Shown here in pieces: positions 24,814 through 33,056 of a stretch of 64,000 bases of DNA. The notes under the pieces are model-generated. The model did not search any database. It had not been told where the DNA came from and worked only from the letters and a program-made list of their open reading frames with translations. Each line of letters starts with the position of its first letter. The first letter of the stretch is position 1. The translations under genes and the position numbers were made by a program. The stretch is from Halorussus salinus (lineage in GTDB: Archaea; Halobacteriota; Halobacteria; Halobacteriales; Haladaptataceae). The DNA is taken from positions 598,927 to 662,926 of the forward strand of contig NZ_ML974127.1 in NCBI RefSeq assembly GCF_004765815.2, written 5' to 3'.

Positions 24814-24947
24814 GTTTGGGTGGACTGAAAGGGGCCGCGCGCTCGCGTCCACTTCAGTCGTCTCTGCGGGCAACTATCCCTGCGCCGGGCGGTGCGGAGA
24901 GGCGGAGGAATATCCCGCAGAGCGACCGCGAGCGCGCGGGGGCTTTC
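24814..24947 (+). ncRNA. Structured intergenic element family A, copy 1
   Basis: The element starts with GTTTGGGTGGACTGAAAGGG and ends GACCGCGAGCG...GGGGGCTTTC, as at 60096-60306. An outer stem pairs CCGCGCGCTCGCG (from 24834) with CGCGAGCGCGCGG (to 24941). An inner stem pairs CTCTGCGGG with CCCGCAGAG. The second copy has different bases in both arms but keeps the pairing. An RNA element is therefore likely; transcription is not shown. It lies between two minus-strand genes (DUF457 and CinA domain). Confidence 0.55.
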
Positions 24948-25031
24948 GAAGACGAAACTACTCTGTCGCCGTCTTCGTGTTCAGTAACTCCGACTCCGAA
25001 CTCCTCGAACCCTCGACTGCTCCTCGGACTC

Positions 25032-25559
25032 TCACTCCTTCCCGGACTTCGACTCCACTTCGGCCAGAACGTCCAGAAGCGCCCGCCGAGCGATTTGGGC
25101 CTTGATCTCCGCCCTGTCGCCGTCGAACTCGTAGCGCGAGACCGTGCTGTACGACTCCTGCGTGCCCCACTCGCCAGCGTACGCCACGCCGACGAACACC
25201 GTGCCGACCGGTTTCTCGTCGCTCCCGCCGGTCGGTCCCGCGATGCCGGTGGTCGCCACGCCCCACGTCGTCCCGGCGGCGTCCCGGACCCCGCGGGCCA
25301 TCTGGCGCGCGACCGGTTCGCTGACCGCGCCGAGTTCGTCTAACTCCTCGCGGGCGACCCCGAGGTCCTGCAACTTGGCGTCGTAGGAGTAGGTCACGAA
25401 CCCGCGGTCGAAGTAGTCGCTGGACCCCGGCACGTCGGTCAGCATCGACCCGACGAGTCCGCCCGTGCAGGACTCCGCGACCGCGACGGTCTGGTCGCGC
25501 TCGCGCAGGGCGTCCCCGACGCGCTCCTCGACTGGTGGCTGGTCGGTCTCCTCGCTCAT
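25032..25559 (-). CDS. CinA C-terminal domain protein (nicotinamide mononucleotide deamidase type)
   Basis: A 175-residue protein equal to the C-terminal domain of Cin[17 protein letters not shown] (residues 24-39) contains the conserved Ser, and [20 protein letters not shown] is the second hallmark. Stand-alone proteins of this kind (PncC in bacteria) deamidate NMN in pyridine nucleotide salvage. The ATG at 25559 fits the domain start; longer frames run into the divergent gene's upstream region. It is divergent from the class IV aminotransferase gene with about 106 bp between starts. Confidence 0.88.
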   Translation of the reverse strand: MSEETDQPPVEERVGDALRERDQTVAVAESCTGGLVGSMLTDVPGSSDYFDRGFVTYSYDAKLQDLGVAREELDELGAVSEPVARQMARGVRDAAGTTWGVATTGIAGPTGGSDEKPVGTVFVGVAYAGEWGTQESYSTVSRYEFDGDRAEIKAQIARRALLDVLAEVESKSGKE

Positions 25560-25665
25560 ACGGAAACCGAGAGCGCCCACTCGAAAGAAGGTAGCGGGAA
25601 GCGCGAGCGGACCCCGAAAGCCGATTTCCGAAGGCTTCTCTACGCCGAGCGCCGACGGGACGCAC

Positions 25666-26547
25666 ATGCAGTACCACGTGGACGGCGAGTTGGTGCCAGC
25701 CGAGGAGGCCACCGTCAGCGTCCGGGACCGCGGGTTCATGTACGGCGACGCCGCCTTCGAGACGCTTCGGGCCTACGGCGGCGAGGTCTTCGAGTGGCAA
25801 GCCCACGCCGACCGCCTCGGGCGGACCTGCGACGCGCTGTCGCTCGACCACGGCCTCTCGGACGCCGACCTCCGCGACCGCATCCGCGAGACGCTGGCGG
25901 CCAACGACCTCGACGACGCGTACGTCAAACTCTCCATCTCGCGGGGCGTCCAACCGGGGAAGCTCTCGCCCGGTCCCGTCGAAGACCCCACCGTGGTCGT
26001 CTACGTCGCCGACCTCCCGCGCGGCGGGCGACCCGAGCGCGGCAAAGAACCGGTCTGGGACGGCCCGGCGACCGCCGCGGTGGTCGAGACCCGCCGGATT
26101 CCCGACGCGGCGCTCCCGGCCCGCGCCAAGACCCACAACTACCTGAACGGGATTCTCGCGCGCCTCGAACTCGGCGACGACCACGACGAAGCCCTCGTTC
26201 TGGACGCCGACGGAAACCTGACCGAGGGCGCGACGAGCAACCTCTTTTTCGTCCGCGACGGCGTCCTGCACACGCCGAGTCTCGACGGGCCGATTCTGCC
26301 GGGCGTGACGCGCCGGGTCCTCCTCGAACTCGCCGCGTCGGACGGGATTCCGGTCGAAGAAGGAACCTACGACCCGGCCGACCTCCGGGCGGCCGACGAG
26401 GCGTTCCTGACGAACTCGACGTGGGAGCTTCGGCCGCTCGCGGTCGTAGAGACGGAGAATGGGACGATTGACCTCGGCGCGGGACCGATTACCGACCGAC
26501 TCGCCGATGCCTTCGACGCGCGAATCGAGCGGGAACACTACGAGTGA
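25666..26547 (+). CDS. Class IV aminotransferase (BCAT / aminodeoxychorismate lyase type)
   Basis: A 293-residue PLP enzyme of fold type [22 protein letters not shown] near residue 21 is the family opening, [12 protein letters not shown] contains the PLP Lys, and [13 protein letters not shown] binds the cofactor phosphate. The sequence alone does not separate branched-chain or D-amino-acid aminotransferase from 4-amino-4-deoxychorismate lyase (PabC). The neighbouring CinA-domain and epimerase genes do not decide it. The ATG at 25666 is the first that gives the family N-terminus ([12 protein letters not shown]). Confidence 0.88.
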   Translation: MQYHVDGELVPAEEATVSVRDRGFMYGDAAFETLRAYGGEVFEWQAHADRLGRTCDALSLDHGLSDADLRDRIRETLAANDLDDAYVKLSISRGVQPGKLSPGPVEDPTVVVYVADLPRGGRPERGKEPVWDGPATAAVVETRRIPDAALPARAKTHNYLNGILARLELGDDHDEALVLDADGNLTEGATSNLFFVRDGVLHTPSLDGPILPGVTRRVLLELAASDGIPVEEGTYDPADLRAADEAFLTNSTWELRPLAVVETENGTIDLGAGPITDRLADAFDARIEREHYE

Positions 26548-26558
26548 GGACTACCGGG

Positions 26559-26632
26559 ACGAGACGAGAGAGGACGAGACGAGAGAGGACGAGACGAGAG
26601 AGGACGAGACAAGACGAAAGAGGACGAGACGG
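26559..26632 (+). repeat. 15-bp tandem repeat between convergent genes
   Basis: Units of ACGAGACGAGAGAGG start at 26559, 26574 and 26589, followed by a longer variant unit with AAGACGAA and a partial unit. The array fills the gap between the aminotransferase stop and the epimerase stop. The purine-rich strand continues for more than 70 bases. Confidence 0.8.
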
Positions 26633-26638
26633 GCGGGA

Positions 26639-28027
26639 TTATAGGTAGTCGAATTCGCGGTCGGCGTCGGTCCCGTAGCCCTCGCGCTCGTGTGCCCACT
26701 CGAAGGGGTGTTCGTCGCGGCGCTCGGCGAGGAAGTCCACGATGCGGTCGGCAACGTCGCTCCCGTAGAGGTTGGCTCCCGCGGCCATCCGCTCGCGGGT
26801 CTCGTCGTCCTCGTAGACGTGTTCGACCATCTCGCGCACGAAGCGCCCCGAAATCGGCGGGACGAGGAGATTCGTGTTCGCGTCGAAGACGGTCTCCGGG
26901 CGGTCGGTGTTGAACCGTAGGGTGAAACACAGCGCCTCGTCGATGTGGTTCAACTCCTCCTGCATGCTCCCGGAGTCAGTGACTTCGGCGAAACACTGCC
27001 CGGATTCGAGGAACTCGTAGACGTGGGCGTGCTTCTTCCAGAGGCCGGTGAACAGGAAGTTGTCGTTCTCGTCGGCGAGGTCGGCGAGTTTCTCGCGGAG
27101 ACCGTACTCCCGGAGCGCGACCTCGGTCGCGTTCAGTTCCACGAAGTTGACGTTGTGGCCGTCCTCCACGAGGCCGACCACCGCGTCCACGACGCTCTCG
27201 AAGCGTTCGGGCAGGAGGTTCGCCCGCCTGTGAACGTCCACCCGAATCCAGTCGTCGCGCTCTTCCAAGACGGGGTACACGTCGAAGACGCTCTCGTCGA
27301 GGTCGGCGTCCTTCTTCATCTCGATGGCGTCCACCACGGAGTTGCCGACGACCGGGATTCGCTCGCGGCCCCCGACCGACTCGGGGTAGCCCTCGTCTGC
27401 GAGGTGGTCGCGGTTGAGTTCGGTCGGCGCGAAGTGGTAGAGCGAGGCCGCCGACCCGACGAACGTGTCGTACTGCTCGGGGAACGGTTCGGCGCGGTTG
27501 CGTTCCCACTCGCCGTCCCACTGCTGGGCGACGACTGTCGCGGGGTCGGCGTCCGCGTCGAGCGAGACGGGTGCCATCCCGCGGAGTCCCGCCTCGTTGT
27601 GGGCGACGCGCTGGTTCGTGGCGAACAGCCACGCCTGCGGGACGACCCCCGCCGCCAGCGTGTCGCCGTGGACTATCGGCAGGACGGTCGTGTCGGGATA
27701 GCGGTCGTCCAGCACCTCCGCGAACCGCTTTATCCGAGCCATCACCTGCGCGGTCTTCTCCGAGAGGTCGCCCCGAATCCCGAGGTCCACGGCGACGCGC
27801 TCCTCGATGCCGTACTCCGCGAGACCGTGCCCCAACAGGTCGTCGTAGTGCTGACCCGTGTGCAGGACGAAACACGGCAGGTCGCGCTCGTCGGCCGCGG
27901 GGACCAGCGGGGCCTGTTTGTAGAAATCCGGTTTGGTTGCGGTCACGACCGCCAGAACGTAGTCGCCCCGCTCCATCTGGGCGGCGAGGCGGTCGTCGTG
28001 TATCTCCATCTCCGTCGATTCGCTCAT
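26639..28027 (-). CDS. UDP-N-acetylglucosamine 2-epimerase family protein
   Basis: A 462-residue GT-B-fold protein. LHTGQHYDDLLG near residue 57, VHGDTLAAGVVPQAWL, VDVHRRANLLPERF, EVTDSGSMQEEL and LRFNTDRPETV correspond to the successive motifs of WecB-type non-hydrolysing epimerases that make UDP-ManNAc. It is about 90 residues longer than typical bacterial WecB, with inserts between motifs, and has DVHRRAN rather than THRREN, so the substrate may differ. A role in surface glycan synthesis is inferred. It is divergent from the Rieske gene. Confidence 0.8.
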   Translation of the reverse strand: MSESTEMEIHDDRLAAQMERGDYVLAVVTATKPDFYKQAPLVPAADERDLPCFVLHTGQHYDDLLGHGLAEYGIEERVAVDLGIRGDLSEKTAQVMARIKRFAEVLDDRYPDTTVLPIVHGDTLAAGVVPQAWLFATNQRVAHNEAGLRGMAPVSLDADADPATVVAQQWDGEWERNRAEPFPEQYDTFVGSAASLYHFAPTELNRDHLADEGYPESVGGRERIPVVGNSVVDAIEMKKDADLDESVFDVYPVLEERDDWIRVDVHRRANLLPERFESVVDAVVGLVEDGHNVNFVELNATEVALREYGLREKLADLADENDNFLFTGLWKKHAHVYEFLESGQCFAEVTDSGSMQEELNHIDEALCFTLRFNTDRPETVFDANTNLLVPPISGRFVREMVEHVYEDDETRERMAAGANLYGSDVADRIVDFLAERRDEHPFEWAHEREGYGTDADREFDYL

Positions 28028-28114
28028 CGTGTCCGACGTTCAGGCGACCCCGGTTTGTAGCTTCCCATCTCCGAACGGAAGCGTTCTTGAGTACCGACCG
28101 ACTACCGCGAGTCG

Positions 28115-28528
28115 ATGGACGAGGAGAACGCGATTTCGGACGTGACCGAGGTCCCCGCCGACTCGACGCTCCTGTTCACGGTCCGGGACGGACTGGACGA
28201 GCGCGAGGCCATCCTGACCAGAGACGGCGACGGCGAGGTGACCGCGTTCGAAAATTACTGCCAGCACTGGACCGACGTGAGACTCGACAAGGGGAGCGGC
28301 GCGACCAAGCGCGACGGCGAGTTGGTCTGTGGCAAGCACGGCGCTCTCTTCGAGGCCGACTCCGGCTGTTGCACCTACGGTCCCTGCGAGGGCGCGGTCC
28401 TCGAAGCGGTCGAGGTGGCCGTCGAGGACGGGACGGTCTATCTCACCGACGACGATTACGAGTTCGTAGAAGTCGGCTCTACGAAGGAGTACGACCTCTC
28501 CTCGAATCGGTCACTCGGGTTCGACTGA
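28115..28528 (+). CDS. Rieske 2Fe-2S domain protein
   Basis: A 137-residue single-domain Rieske protein. The cluster ligands are Cys and His in NYCQHWTD (near residue 49) and CGKHGA (near 72), the CxH and CxxH pairs. CCTYGPCEGAVLEAVEV follows, where Rieske proteins have the Cys-rich and Pro-loop region. It has no signal or membrane anchor, so it probably acts as a soluble ferredoxin-like carrier or a detached oxygenase-type domain. An intergenic repeat element starts 2 bp after the stop. Confidence 0.88.
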   Translation: MDEENAISDVTEVPADSTLLFTVRDGLDEREAILTRDGDGEVTAFENYCQHWTDVRLDKGSGATKRDGELVCGKHGALFEADSGCCTYGPCEGAVLEAVEVAVEDGTVYLTDDDYEFVEVGSTKEYDLSSNRSLGFD

Positions 28529-28530
28529 AA

Positions 28531-28793
28531 CTTTTGCTGCGGTCGAAATCGCGGCTCTGCCGCGATTTCTCGCTGGCAAAACTTTCATGAAAAACACTGC
28601 GGTCGTCCTGCCGTTCGCTTCGTCGTCGCGCCTTCGGCGCGACTGCTCGGAAGAGCTTCGCTCTTCCGGCGCTCACTTTAGTCCTCCCTTGGTCCGCTCG
28701 CTCGGTCACTTCGCTCTTTCGCTCGCGGTCGGCACGTTGGTACTCACAGCACAACAAGCCGCGAGAACACTGCAAACCGCGACAGCACCGCAA
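28531..28793 (+). repeat. Intergenic element family C, copy 1
   Basis: The element runs CTTTTGCTGCG, a hairpin (AAATCGCGG-loop-CCGCGATTT), CTCGCTGGCAAAA, several GC hairpins (GCGCCTTCGGCGC, GAAGAGC-TTC-GCTCTTC), CCGCTCGCTCGGTCACTTCG, TCGCTCGCGG and finally GCGACAGCACCGCAA. The same blocks in the same order form the copy at 61878-62099. It begins 2 bp after the Rieske gene stop. Confidence 0.75.
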
Positions 28794-28805
28794 CTGCAAT
28801 CCCCG

Positions 28806-29126
28806 TTATCCGATTCTGAACGCCGGTTCCTTGACCGCTTCGCTCTTGCAGTCGGGACACCGCGAGGGGCGGTTGGCCGGGTCGTCGAAGTCGCTGAAAC
28901 CGCACTCGCGACACTCCGGAGGAGCGACCAACAACTGCTCGTCGTCGCTGGCCGACAGCGACTGGGCGACGTGGCGCACGTGGTCGATGGCGGCGTTCGC
29001 GGTCACGTCGAACTCGACGGCGAGCGCGCTCGGTGAGGCGGCCGTCTCGCGGAGGTGGGCGGCGATTCGCTCGCGGGTGGTCTCGTCTGCCTCGCGCATG
29101 CAGTTTCGTCGCCACTGGTCGGACAT
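28806..29126 (-). CDS. HTH regulator with C-terminal zinc ribbon
   Basis: A 106-residue protein. The N-terminal half is helical (TRERIAAHLRETAASPSAL, then EFDVTANAAIDHVRHVAQSL), consistent with a winged helix. The C-terminal part has two CxxC pairs (CRECGFSDF and CPDCKSEAV) that would bind one zinc. This pairing of helix-turn-helix and zinc ribbon is common in archaeal transcription factors of unknown target. The ATG at 29126 is supported by a TATA-like box (complement of 29146-29154) 24 bp upstream. It is divergent from the PAS-GAF regulator gene. Confidence 0.78.
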   Translation of the reverse strand: MSDQWRRNCMREADETTRERIAAHLRETAASPSALAVEFDVTANAAIDHVRHVAQSLSASDDEQLLVAPPECRECGFSDFDDPANRPSRCPDCKSEAVKEPAFRIG

Positions 29127-29145
29127 AACCCTTTCCCGCGGGGAT

Positions 29146-29154
29146 GGATTTATG
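29146..29154 (-). promoter_or_regulatory. TATA box of the HTH/zinc-ribbon gene, leaderless
   Basis: The complement CATAAATCC is centred 24 bp before the ATG at 29126 in the gap shared with the divergent regulator gene. Confidence 0.5.
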
Positions 29155-29188
29155 TGGCGTGGGTGACTAATTCTCTGCGAACTGCCGA

Positions 29189-30817
29189 ATGAGTAACCCT
29201 GACACACGAGCGTCGCTTCCGGAGTACACCCGCCAACTAGAGGCCATCGTCGAGAGCAGTACCGACGCCATCCTCGTCAAGGACACCGAGGGCCGGTATC
29301 AGTTCGCCAACGAGGCCGCGGCGGAGTTTCTCGACTGCGAAGTCGCGGACCTCCTCGGCGAAACCGACCTCGAACTCTTCGGCGAGGAGGCCGCCCGAGA
29401 ACTCCGCGAACAGGAGCGTCGCGTCCTCGACGCCGAGGAGACCGCGACCTTCGAGGAAACGCTCCCGATAGACGGGGACGAGCGCGTCTTCGAGACGACG
29501 TGTTCGCCGTACTACGACCGCGAGGGCGACCTCGCGGGGACCGTCTCGGTCTGTCGGGACGTGACCGAGCGCAGGGTCCGCGAGCGCACGCTCGAAGACC
29601 AGCGCGACGAGTTGGCCACGCTCGACCGCATCAGCGAGGTAGCCCAAGAGATAATCCGGGCGCTCATCGGCGAACCGACCCGCGAGGAGATAGAGCAGGC
29701 CGTCTGCGACCGACTCGTGGAGACCGAACTCTACCGGACCGCGTGGATCGGCGAACCCGACCCCGCCAACGAGAAGGTGACCGACTTCGTCGGCGCGGGG
29801 TTGAGCGACGCGGTCCGCTCGCTCATCGAAATCATCGACGTGAGCGAGGAGAGTCCCGAACCCGCGGCCAGCGCCTACCACGAGGGAGAACCGCAGGTCA
29901 TCAACGACGTGGAGGACGACGAGACGCTCCCGGCGGAGATGCAGGCGGGACTGCTGGACCTCGGCTATCACTCGGGCATCATCGTCCCGGTTCGGTACGG
30001 CGACACGACGTACGGCCTGCTGGGCGTCGGGACCGAGCGACGGTCGGCGTTCAGCCAGCGCGAGGTGGACGCCTTCGAAGTGTTGGGTGAGGTCATCGGC
30101 TTCGCCATCGGCGCGGTCAAACACCGACGGCTCGCGCTCTCGGACACCGTGGTCGAACTCACCTTCCGACTCACCGACCGCGACTCCTTCTACGTCGCCG
30201 CCTCCGAGGAGTTGGGCTGTACCCTCCGACTCGAAGGCATGGCGGCGGGTCCCGACGGGAGCCTCCTGTTCTACGACGCGGTCTCGGGCGCGGACCCCGA
30301 CGCGATGTTCGAGTTCGCCGACGAGTGGGACGCCATCGAGAACGTCCGACTCGTCAGCGACCACGGCGACGAGGCGCTGTTCGAGTTCACCGTCACGGGG
30401 TCGTCGGTCGTGCTGACCCTCTCGGAGTTCGGCGCGAAGACCAAGGAAGCGACCAGCGAGGGCGGCGAAGCGACCGTCGTCGCGGAACTCCCCTCGGACA
30501 CCGACGTGCGGAGCGTGGTCGAGCGCGTCCGAGCGAAGTACCCCGGCGTCGAATTCGTCGCCAAGCGCGAGACCGAACGGGACTTCCAGTCGGCCCGCGA
30601 GTTCCGACGGGACTTGGACGAGCGACTCACCGACGCACAGCGGACCGCGCTCCGGGCCTCCTACTTCGCTGGCTACTACGAGTGGCCCCGCGACAGCACC
30701 GCCGAGGAGGTAGCCGAAGCTCTCGGCGTCTCCTCGCCGACGTTCCATCAGCACATCCGTAAAGCACAGCACGAACTCCTCGGCGCGTTCTTCGACCGAA
30801 ACGGCGACCGACCCTAG
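29189..30817 (+). CDS. PAS-GAF-bat type HTH_10 regulator
   Basis: A 542-residue cytoplasmic sensor-regulator. Residues about 12-130 are a PAS domain (ESSTDAILVKDTEGRYQFAN; GTVSVCRDVTERR). Residues about 145-305 are a GAF domain (YHSGIIVPVRYGDTTYGLLG). Residues about 320-480 resemble the bacterio-opsin activator middle domain (VVELTFRLTDRDSFY). Residues about 490-535 are the HTH_10 DNA-binding domain (LTDAQRTALRASYFAGYYEW; ALGVSSPTFHQHIRKAQ). It would sense redox, light or a small ligand and bind DNA directly. A DUF7344 gene follows 59 bp downstream on the same strand, as also happens near the second bat-type gene at 55477. Confidence 0.92.
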   Translation: MSNPDTRASLPEYTRQLEAIVESSTDAILVKDTEGRYQFANEAAAEFLDCEVADLLGETDLELFGEEAARELREQERRVLDAEETATFEETLPIDGDERVFETTCSPYYDREGDLAGTVSVCRDVTERRVRERTLEDQRDELATLDRISEVAQEIIRALIGEPTREEIEQAVCDRLVETELYRTAWIGEPDPANEKVTDFVGAGLSDAVRSLIEIIDVSEESPEPAASAYHEGEPQVINDVEDDETLPAEMQAGLLDLGYHSGIIVPVRYGDTTYGLLGVGTERRSAFSQREVDAFEVLGEVIGFAIGAVKHRRLALSDTVVELTFRLTDRDSFYVAASEELGCTLRLEGMAAGPDGSLLFYDAVSGADPDAMFEFADEWDAIENVRLVSDHGDEALFEFTVTGSSVVLTLSEFGAKTKEATSEGGEATVVAELPSDTDVRSVVERVRAKYPGVEFVAKRETERDFQSAREFRRDLDERLTDAQRTALRASYFAGYYEWPRDSTAEEVAEALGVSSPTFHQHIRKAQHELLGAFFDRNGDRP

Positions 30818-30876
30818 CTGTTTAGGTCCACTGTTCTTTGTGGTCCGGTAGAAACTAGAGGTCGGCACGCCGCAAC

Positions 30877-31281
30877 ATGAGCAACGAACACGCACCGACG
30901 GGAGGAGAGGGGGCAACGATGGACGGTAACCCGTTCATTACCGACCAACAGACAGCGGCCGTGGACTTAGACGAACTCTTCGAGGTCCTCGCGGACGGCC
31001 ATCGGCGTCGTCTCCTCGGATACTTCGACGACACCGACGACGACGTTGCGGCGTTTTCGGACCTCGTCGAACACGTCGCCGCCGAGTCAGACGCGGTAGC
31101 GAACGACGACCGCCAGCGAGTCGCCGTGAACCTCCACCACAATCACGTGCCGAAGTTGGAGGACGCGAACCTCGTGGAGTACGACCCGCGGAGCGAGACG
31201 GTCCGGTATCGAGGCAGTTCGGTCGTCAGCGATTGGATCGAACTGGCCCGTGCCTACGAATCCGGCTCGCACCGGGCGTAA
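30877..31281 (+). CDS. DUF7344 winged-helix-like protein
   Basis: A 134-residue protein. LDELFEVLADGHRRRLLGYF (about 29-48) and the later VAVNLHHNHVPKLEDANLVEYDP (about 88-110) are the hallmarks of this haloarchaeal family, including the HxHxPKL turn and the V-x-YDP wing. The family is predicted to bind DNA. Related proteins are at 54486 and 54943. The target is unknown. The gene lies just after the PAS-GAF-bat regulator. Confidence 0.85.
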   Translation: MSNEHAPTGGEGATMDGNPFITDQQTAAVDLDELFEVLADGHRRRLLGYFDDTDDDVAAFSDLVEHVAAESDAVANDDRQRVAVNLHHNHVPKLEDANLVEYDPRSETVRYRGSSVVSDWIELARAYESGSHRA

Positions 31282-31457
31282 TTTCGTTTTACCACTCACC
31301 GCCACTCGCCGTCGTACTGCCGACGCCGCCGCACTACCGACGCTGCCGCACTACCGACGCCGCGCTCTCGACGGCCGAGACCGACCGCGCTCGCCGCCAG
31401 CGGCCACTGACCGGAGAAATGAAAAAGGACTTACCGCGCGGGGCCGACGCTCGTCGT

Positions 31458-32426
31458 ATGAAAGCCGTCGTTCTTGCGGGTGGGTACGCGACGCGACTCT
31501 GGCCGATTACGAAGCACCGCCCCAAGATGTTCCTGCCGGTCGGTGACTCGACGGTCATCGACCAGATTTTCGCGGAACTGGAAGCGGACGACCGAATCGA
31601 CGAGGTGTACGTCTCGACCAACGAGCGGTTCGCCGAGGACTTCCGGGACCACCTCGCCGACAGCGAGTTCGACAAGCCGCGCCTCACTGTCGAAGACACT
31701 ACCGAGGAGGACGAGAAGTTCGGCGTCGTCGGCGCGCTCGCCCAACTGTTCGACCGCGAGAACATCACCGAAGACACCCTCGTCATCGCGGGCGACAACC
31801 TCATCAGCTTCGGCGTGAGCGACTTCGTGGACTTCTTCCAAGACAAGGGTTCGCCGACGCTCGCGGCCTACGACGTGGGGTCGCGCGAGCGGGCCAAGTC
31901 CTACGGGCTGGTCGAACTCGACGGCGACGAAGTCGTGGACTTCCAAGAGAAGCCCGACGACCCGGCGAGTACGCTGGTCTCCATCGCGTGCTACGCGTTC
32001 ACCGCCGAGACCATCCCGCTACTGGACGAGTATCTGGAGAACGGCAACAACCCCGACGAACCCGGCTGGTTCGTCCAGTGGCTCCAGCAACGCGACTCGG
32101 TGTACGCCTACACCTTCGACGAGGCGTGGTTCGACATCGGCACGCCCGAGAGCTACCTCGAAGCGGTCGGCTGGAAACTCGACGGCGAGAACCAGATCGC
32201 CGACTCCGCCACCGTCGAGAACACCACGCTCGGCGACAACGTCCACGTCATGCCCCGCGCGGAGGTCGTCAACTCCAGCGTCAACAACTCCATCGTCTTC
32301 CCCAACGCGACGATTCGGGACTGCGACATCCGCGACTCCATCATCGACGAGAAGACTCGCGTCGAGAACATGGACCTCGCCGGGGCGCTCATCGGTGCCC
32401 ACACCCAGATTCTGAACGGGGAGTAG
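31458..32426 (+). CDS. Sugar-nucleotide pyrophosphorylase (GlmU/RmlA-type nucleotidyltransferase)
   Basis: A 322-residue protein. VVLAGGYATRLWPITKHRPK (residues 4-23) is the nucleotide-binding signature GGxGTRLxPxTxxxPK, with Tyr-Ala in place of Gly-Thr. IAGDNLI carries the catalytic Asp, and FQEKP and AWFDIGTPESYLEA are typical of the family. The C-terminal 80 residues are a left-handed beta-helix (ENTTLGDNVHVMP; NSIVFPNATIRDCDI). It makes an NDP-sugar for glycan or S-layer N-glycan synthesis. Which nucleotide and sugar are used cannot be told. Confidence 0.9.
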   Translation: MKAVVLAGGYATRLWPITKHRPKMFLPVGDSTVIDQIFAELEADDRIDEVYVSTNERFAEDFRDHLADSEFDKPRLTVEDTTEEDEKFGVVGALAQLFDRENITEDTLVIAGDNLISFGVSDFVDFFQDKGSPTLAAYDVGSRERAKSYGLVELDGDEVVDFQEKPDDPASTLVSIACYAFTAETIPLLDEYLENGNNPDEPGWFVQWLQQRDSVYAYTFDEAWFDIGTPESYLEAVGWKLDGENQIADSATVENTTLGDNVHVMPRAEVVNSSVNNSIVFPNATIRDCDIRDSIIDEKTRVENMDLAGALIGAHTQILNGE

Positions 32427-32450
32427 CGCGTCCGCCGCGGCGCAGTTTCT

Positions 32451-33014
32451 CTATTCTCTGAGGCCGAGGTACGCCTCTTGCCCCTCGAACTCGCCGCCCC
32501 GAAGGAGATAGAGGAGGTAGGCCGCCGCGCGGTGGTTCCCGTCCGCGACGTACGCCGGGTCCTCGCCCTCGCGGACCACGACGAGGAGGCCCTGCGGTCC
32601 CTCGTCTTCGATGTCGTCGGCGATGCCGCGGACTTTTTCGAGGTCTTTCCCGGACTGCTCTTCCAGCGCGCTCAGGTCGTCGGTCTCGCGGATGCGCCGG
32701 GCGACGCTCTCGATGCGGTCGTCGTTAGCGAGTTCCCGCCACCCCTGCTCGGGTTCGCCCACGACGACCCGGAGGTCCCGAAGGACCTCCTCCGAGAGGT
32801 TCACCCGGTACCAGTCGGCCGGGTCGGGCGCGAACGCGCGCTCGGCGATGGGGATGCGCTCGAAGAGTTCTTCGCGGAGTGCTGGCTCGGTACCGAGGGC
32901 GTCGGGGTCCGGGCCGCCCTCCTCGTCCTCGACTTCTTGGCCGAGCCAGTAGCGCAAGACTCGCTCTGGCGGGACCGGTTCGGGGTCGTCGCGGAGGTAG
33001 TCGTCGGGAATCAC
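32451..33014 (-). CDS. ParB-like domain protein, 187 aa
   Basis: An acidic 187-residue protein of no family I can name. The C-terminal part contains PAYVADGNHRAAAYLLYLL, which resembles the GxHR box of ParB/sulfiredoxin-fold proteins that bind nucleotides. A preceding segment LLVVVREGEDP could be the strand leading into it. The N-terminal half (VLRYWLGQEVEDEEGG) is helical and charged. The gene is isolated between convergent and codirectional neighbours. An ATP- or CTP-related activity is possible but unproven. Confidence 0.6.
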   Translation of the reverse strand: MIPDDYLRDDPEPVPPERVLRYWLGQEVEDEEGGPDPDALGTEPALREELFERIPIAERAFAPDPADWYRVNLSEEVLRDLRVVVGEPEQGWRELANDDRIESVARRIRETDDLSALEEQSGKDLEKVRGIADDIEDEGPQGLLVVVREGEDPAYVADGNHRAAAYLLYLLRGGEFEGQEAYLGLRE

Positions 33015-33056
33015 GGGAGTCGGTTCGAAGGCGAGCCACGGTGAGAAGGATTGTGG

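Noticed and set aside
28531-28793. Insertion sequence at element C
   Set aside because: No transposase frame, even a decayed one, was found inside or near either copy, so I list it only as a repeat.
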